NCBI GenBank assembly: GCA_037045045.1
Contig: JBAOHL010000002.1
Coordinates: forward strand, 62,001 to 126,000
From: Phosphoribacter sp037045045
GTDB taxonomy: Bacteria > Actinomycetota > Actinomycetes > Actinomycetales > Dermatophilaceae
DNA: 64,000 nt
Direction of reading: 5' to 3'
The notes under the pieces are model-generated. The model made no database searches. It saw nothing but the letters and a program-made list of their open reading frames with translations, and was not told the DNA's origin. Both the position numbers and the translations under genes were made by a program. Shown here piece by piece: positions 63,413-64,000 of this stretch (position 1 is the stretch's first letter; every line of letters begins with the position of its first letter).

Positions 63413-64000
63413 TCAGTGCCCGTGCCCGTGCCCGTGGCCGGCGGCCGCGGCAGGCTCCTCTTCCTTCTTCTCCACGACGAGGGTGTCCGTCGTGAGGATC
63501 ATCGAGGCGATCGACGCGGCGTTGCGCAGCGCCGATCGGGTGACCTTGACCGGGTCGATGATCCCGGCCTTGAGCAGGTCGCCGTACTCCCCGGTCGCCG
63601 CGTCCAAGCCCTGACCCAACGGCAGGTCGGCGACCTTGGTCGTCACGACGTAGCCCTGGTACCCGGCGTTCTCGGCGATCCACCGAAGCGGCTCGGCGCA
63701 CGCCTTGCGCACGATGGCCACACCGGTCGCCTCGTCGTGGGTCATCCCGTGGTCATCCAGAGCCGAGGCGGCGTGGATGAGCGCGGTGCCGCCGCCGGCG
63801 ACGATGCCCTCCTCGATCGCCGCCCGGGTGGCCGAGATGGCGTCCTCGATGCGGTGCTTCTTTTCCTTCAGCTCGACTTCGGTGTGGGCGCCGACCTTGA
63901 TGACGCACACCCCGCCGGCGAGTTTGGCCAGCCGCTCCTGCAGCTTCTCGCGGTCCCAGTCCGAGTCGGTCCGCTCGATCTCGGCCTTGATCTGGCCGAC
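63413..64000 (-). CDS. groEL: GroEL1-type chaperonin (3' part; cut by window end)
   Basis: The last 195 or so residues of a 60-kDa chaperonin (family length about 540); the 5' part lies beyond 64000. Seen are VCVIKVGAHTEVELKEKKHRIEDAISATRAAIEEGIVAGGGTALI, IVRKACAEPLRWIAENAGYQG and TDTLVVEKKEE. The C-terminus ends AAAGHGHGHGH instead of the Gly-Met repeats of standard GroEL, the mark of actinobacterial GroEL1. His tails of this kind can bind metal. The start lies outside the window. Confidence 0.93.
   Translation of the reverse strand, partial: VGQIKAEIERTDSDWDREKLQERLAKLAGGVCVIKVGAHTEVELKEKKHRIEDAISATRAAIEEGIVAGGGTALIHAASALDDHGMTHDEATGVAIVRKACAEPLRWIAENAGYQGYVVTTKVADLPLGQGLDAATGEYGDLLKAGIIDPVKVTRSALRNAASIASMILTTDTLVVEKKEEEPAAAAGHGHGHGH

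Overview
The window comes from a very GC-rich (roughly 70%) actinobacterial chromosome. The gene content points to Micrococcales, probably the Intrasporangiaceae/Dermatophilaceae group. Evidence includes monomeric NADP isocitrate dehydrogenase, DUF3017 after folD, a DUF6350 membrane protein next to sucCD, DUF3048 lipoprotein, MurT/GatD, PspC-domain sensor kinase, WhiB and a His-tailed GroEL1. No tRNA, rRNA, phage, transposase or CRISPR-cas locus was seen. It reads as core chromosome interrupted by a few small repeat-rich intergenic islands.

Layout. 0.1-1.5 kb: DUF559 (Vsr-like) protein and a pair of palindromic repeats. 1.5-6.3 kb: manC, divergent from sdhCAB. 6.4-12.4 kb: D-Ala-D-Ala carboxypeptidase, YihY membrane protein with a 2H phosphoesterase, S10-type peptidase, lipoprotein hydrolase. 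12.4-18 kb: icd with a palindromic operator candidate, aqpZ, a SatD-type regulator/membrane pair, mdh. 18-25 kb: DUF3017, folD, purH, purN, DUF6350, sucD, sucC. 25-31 kb: DUF3048 lipoprotein, stand-alone B12-binding protein, M23 peptidase, pcrA. 31-38 kb: quinone oxidoreductase, enoyl-CoA hydratase, MFS exporter, then a two-component/PspC locus. 38-44 kb: NUDIX, glycosyltransferase, LmbE-like deacetylase, hydrolase-gatD-murT operon. 44-45.6 kb: a repeat island and a second DUF559 protein. 45.7-48.5 kb: guaA, DUF3817, SURF1. 48.5-54.1 kb: lactate operon lldP-lutABC with a divergent GntR/FadR regulator and two operators. 54.1-64 kb: choD-like oxidase, hydrolase, aldehyde dehydrogenase, guaB3, guaB2, rsdA, sigD, whiB3-like, groEL1 (cut by the window end). 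This last gene order matches my memory of the Mycobacterium tuberculosis choD-guaB3-guaB2-rsdA-sigD-whiB3-groEL1 region.

Function. Four TCA steps (sdhCAB, icd, mdh, sucCD) sit within 23 kb, purine synthesis genes (purHN, guaA, guaB2) are dispersed, and cell-wall genes (carboxypeptidase, MurT/GatD, M23, ManC) recur.

The most notable non-gene signals are these. (1) A strongly over-represented oligomer TATGCCG/CGGCATA occurs throughout the window on both strands. (2) At least eleven genes have a TANNNT -10 box exactly 6-7 nt before the start codon, implying leaderless mRNAs. (3) Three unrelated genes have their stop-codon region tandemly duplicated just downstream. (4) Two families of palindromic repeat pairs each lie beside a DUF559 gene. 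(5) Single extra bases break pcrA, guaA and lutB (twice); these look like sequence errors.
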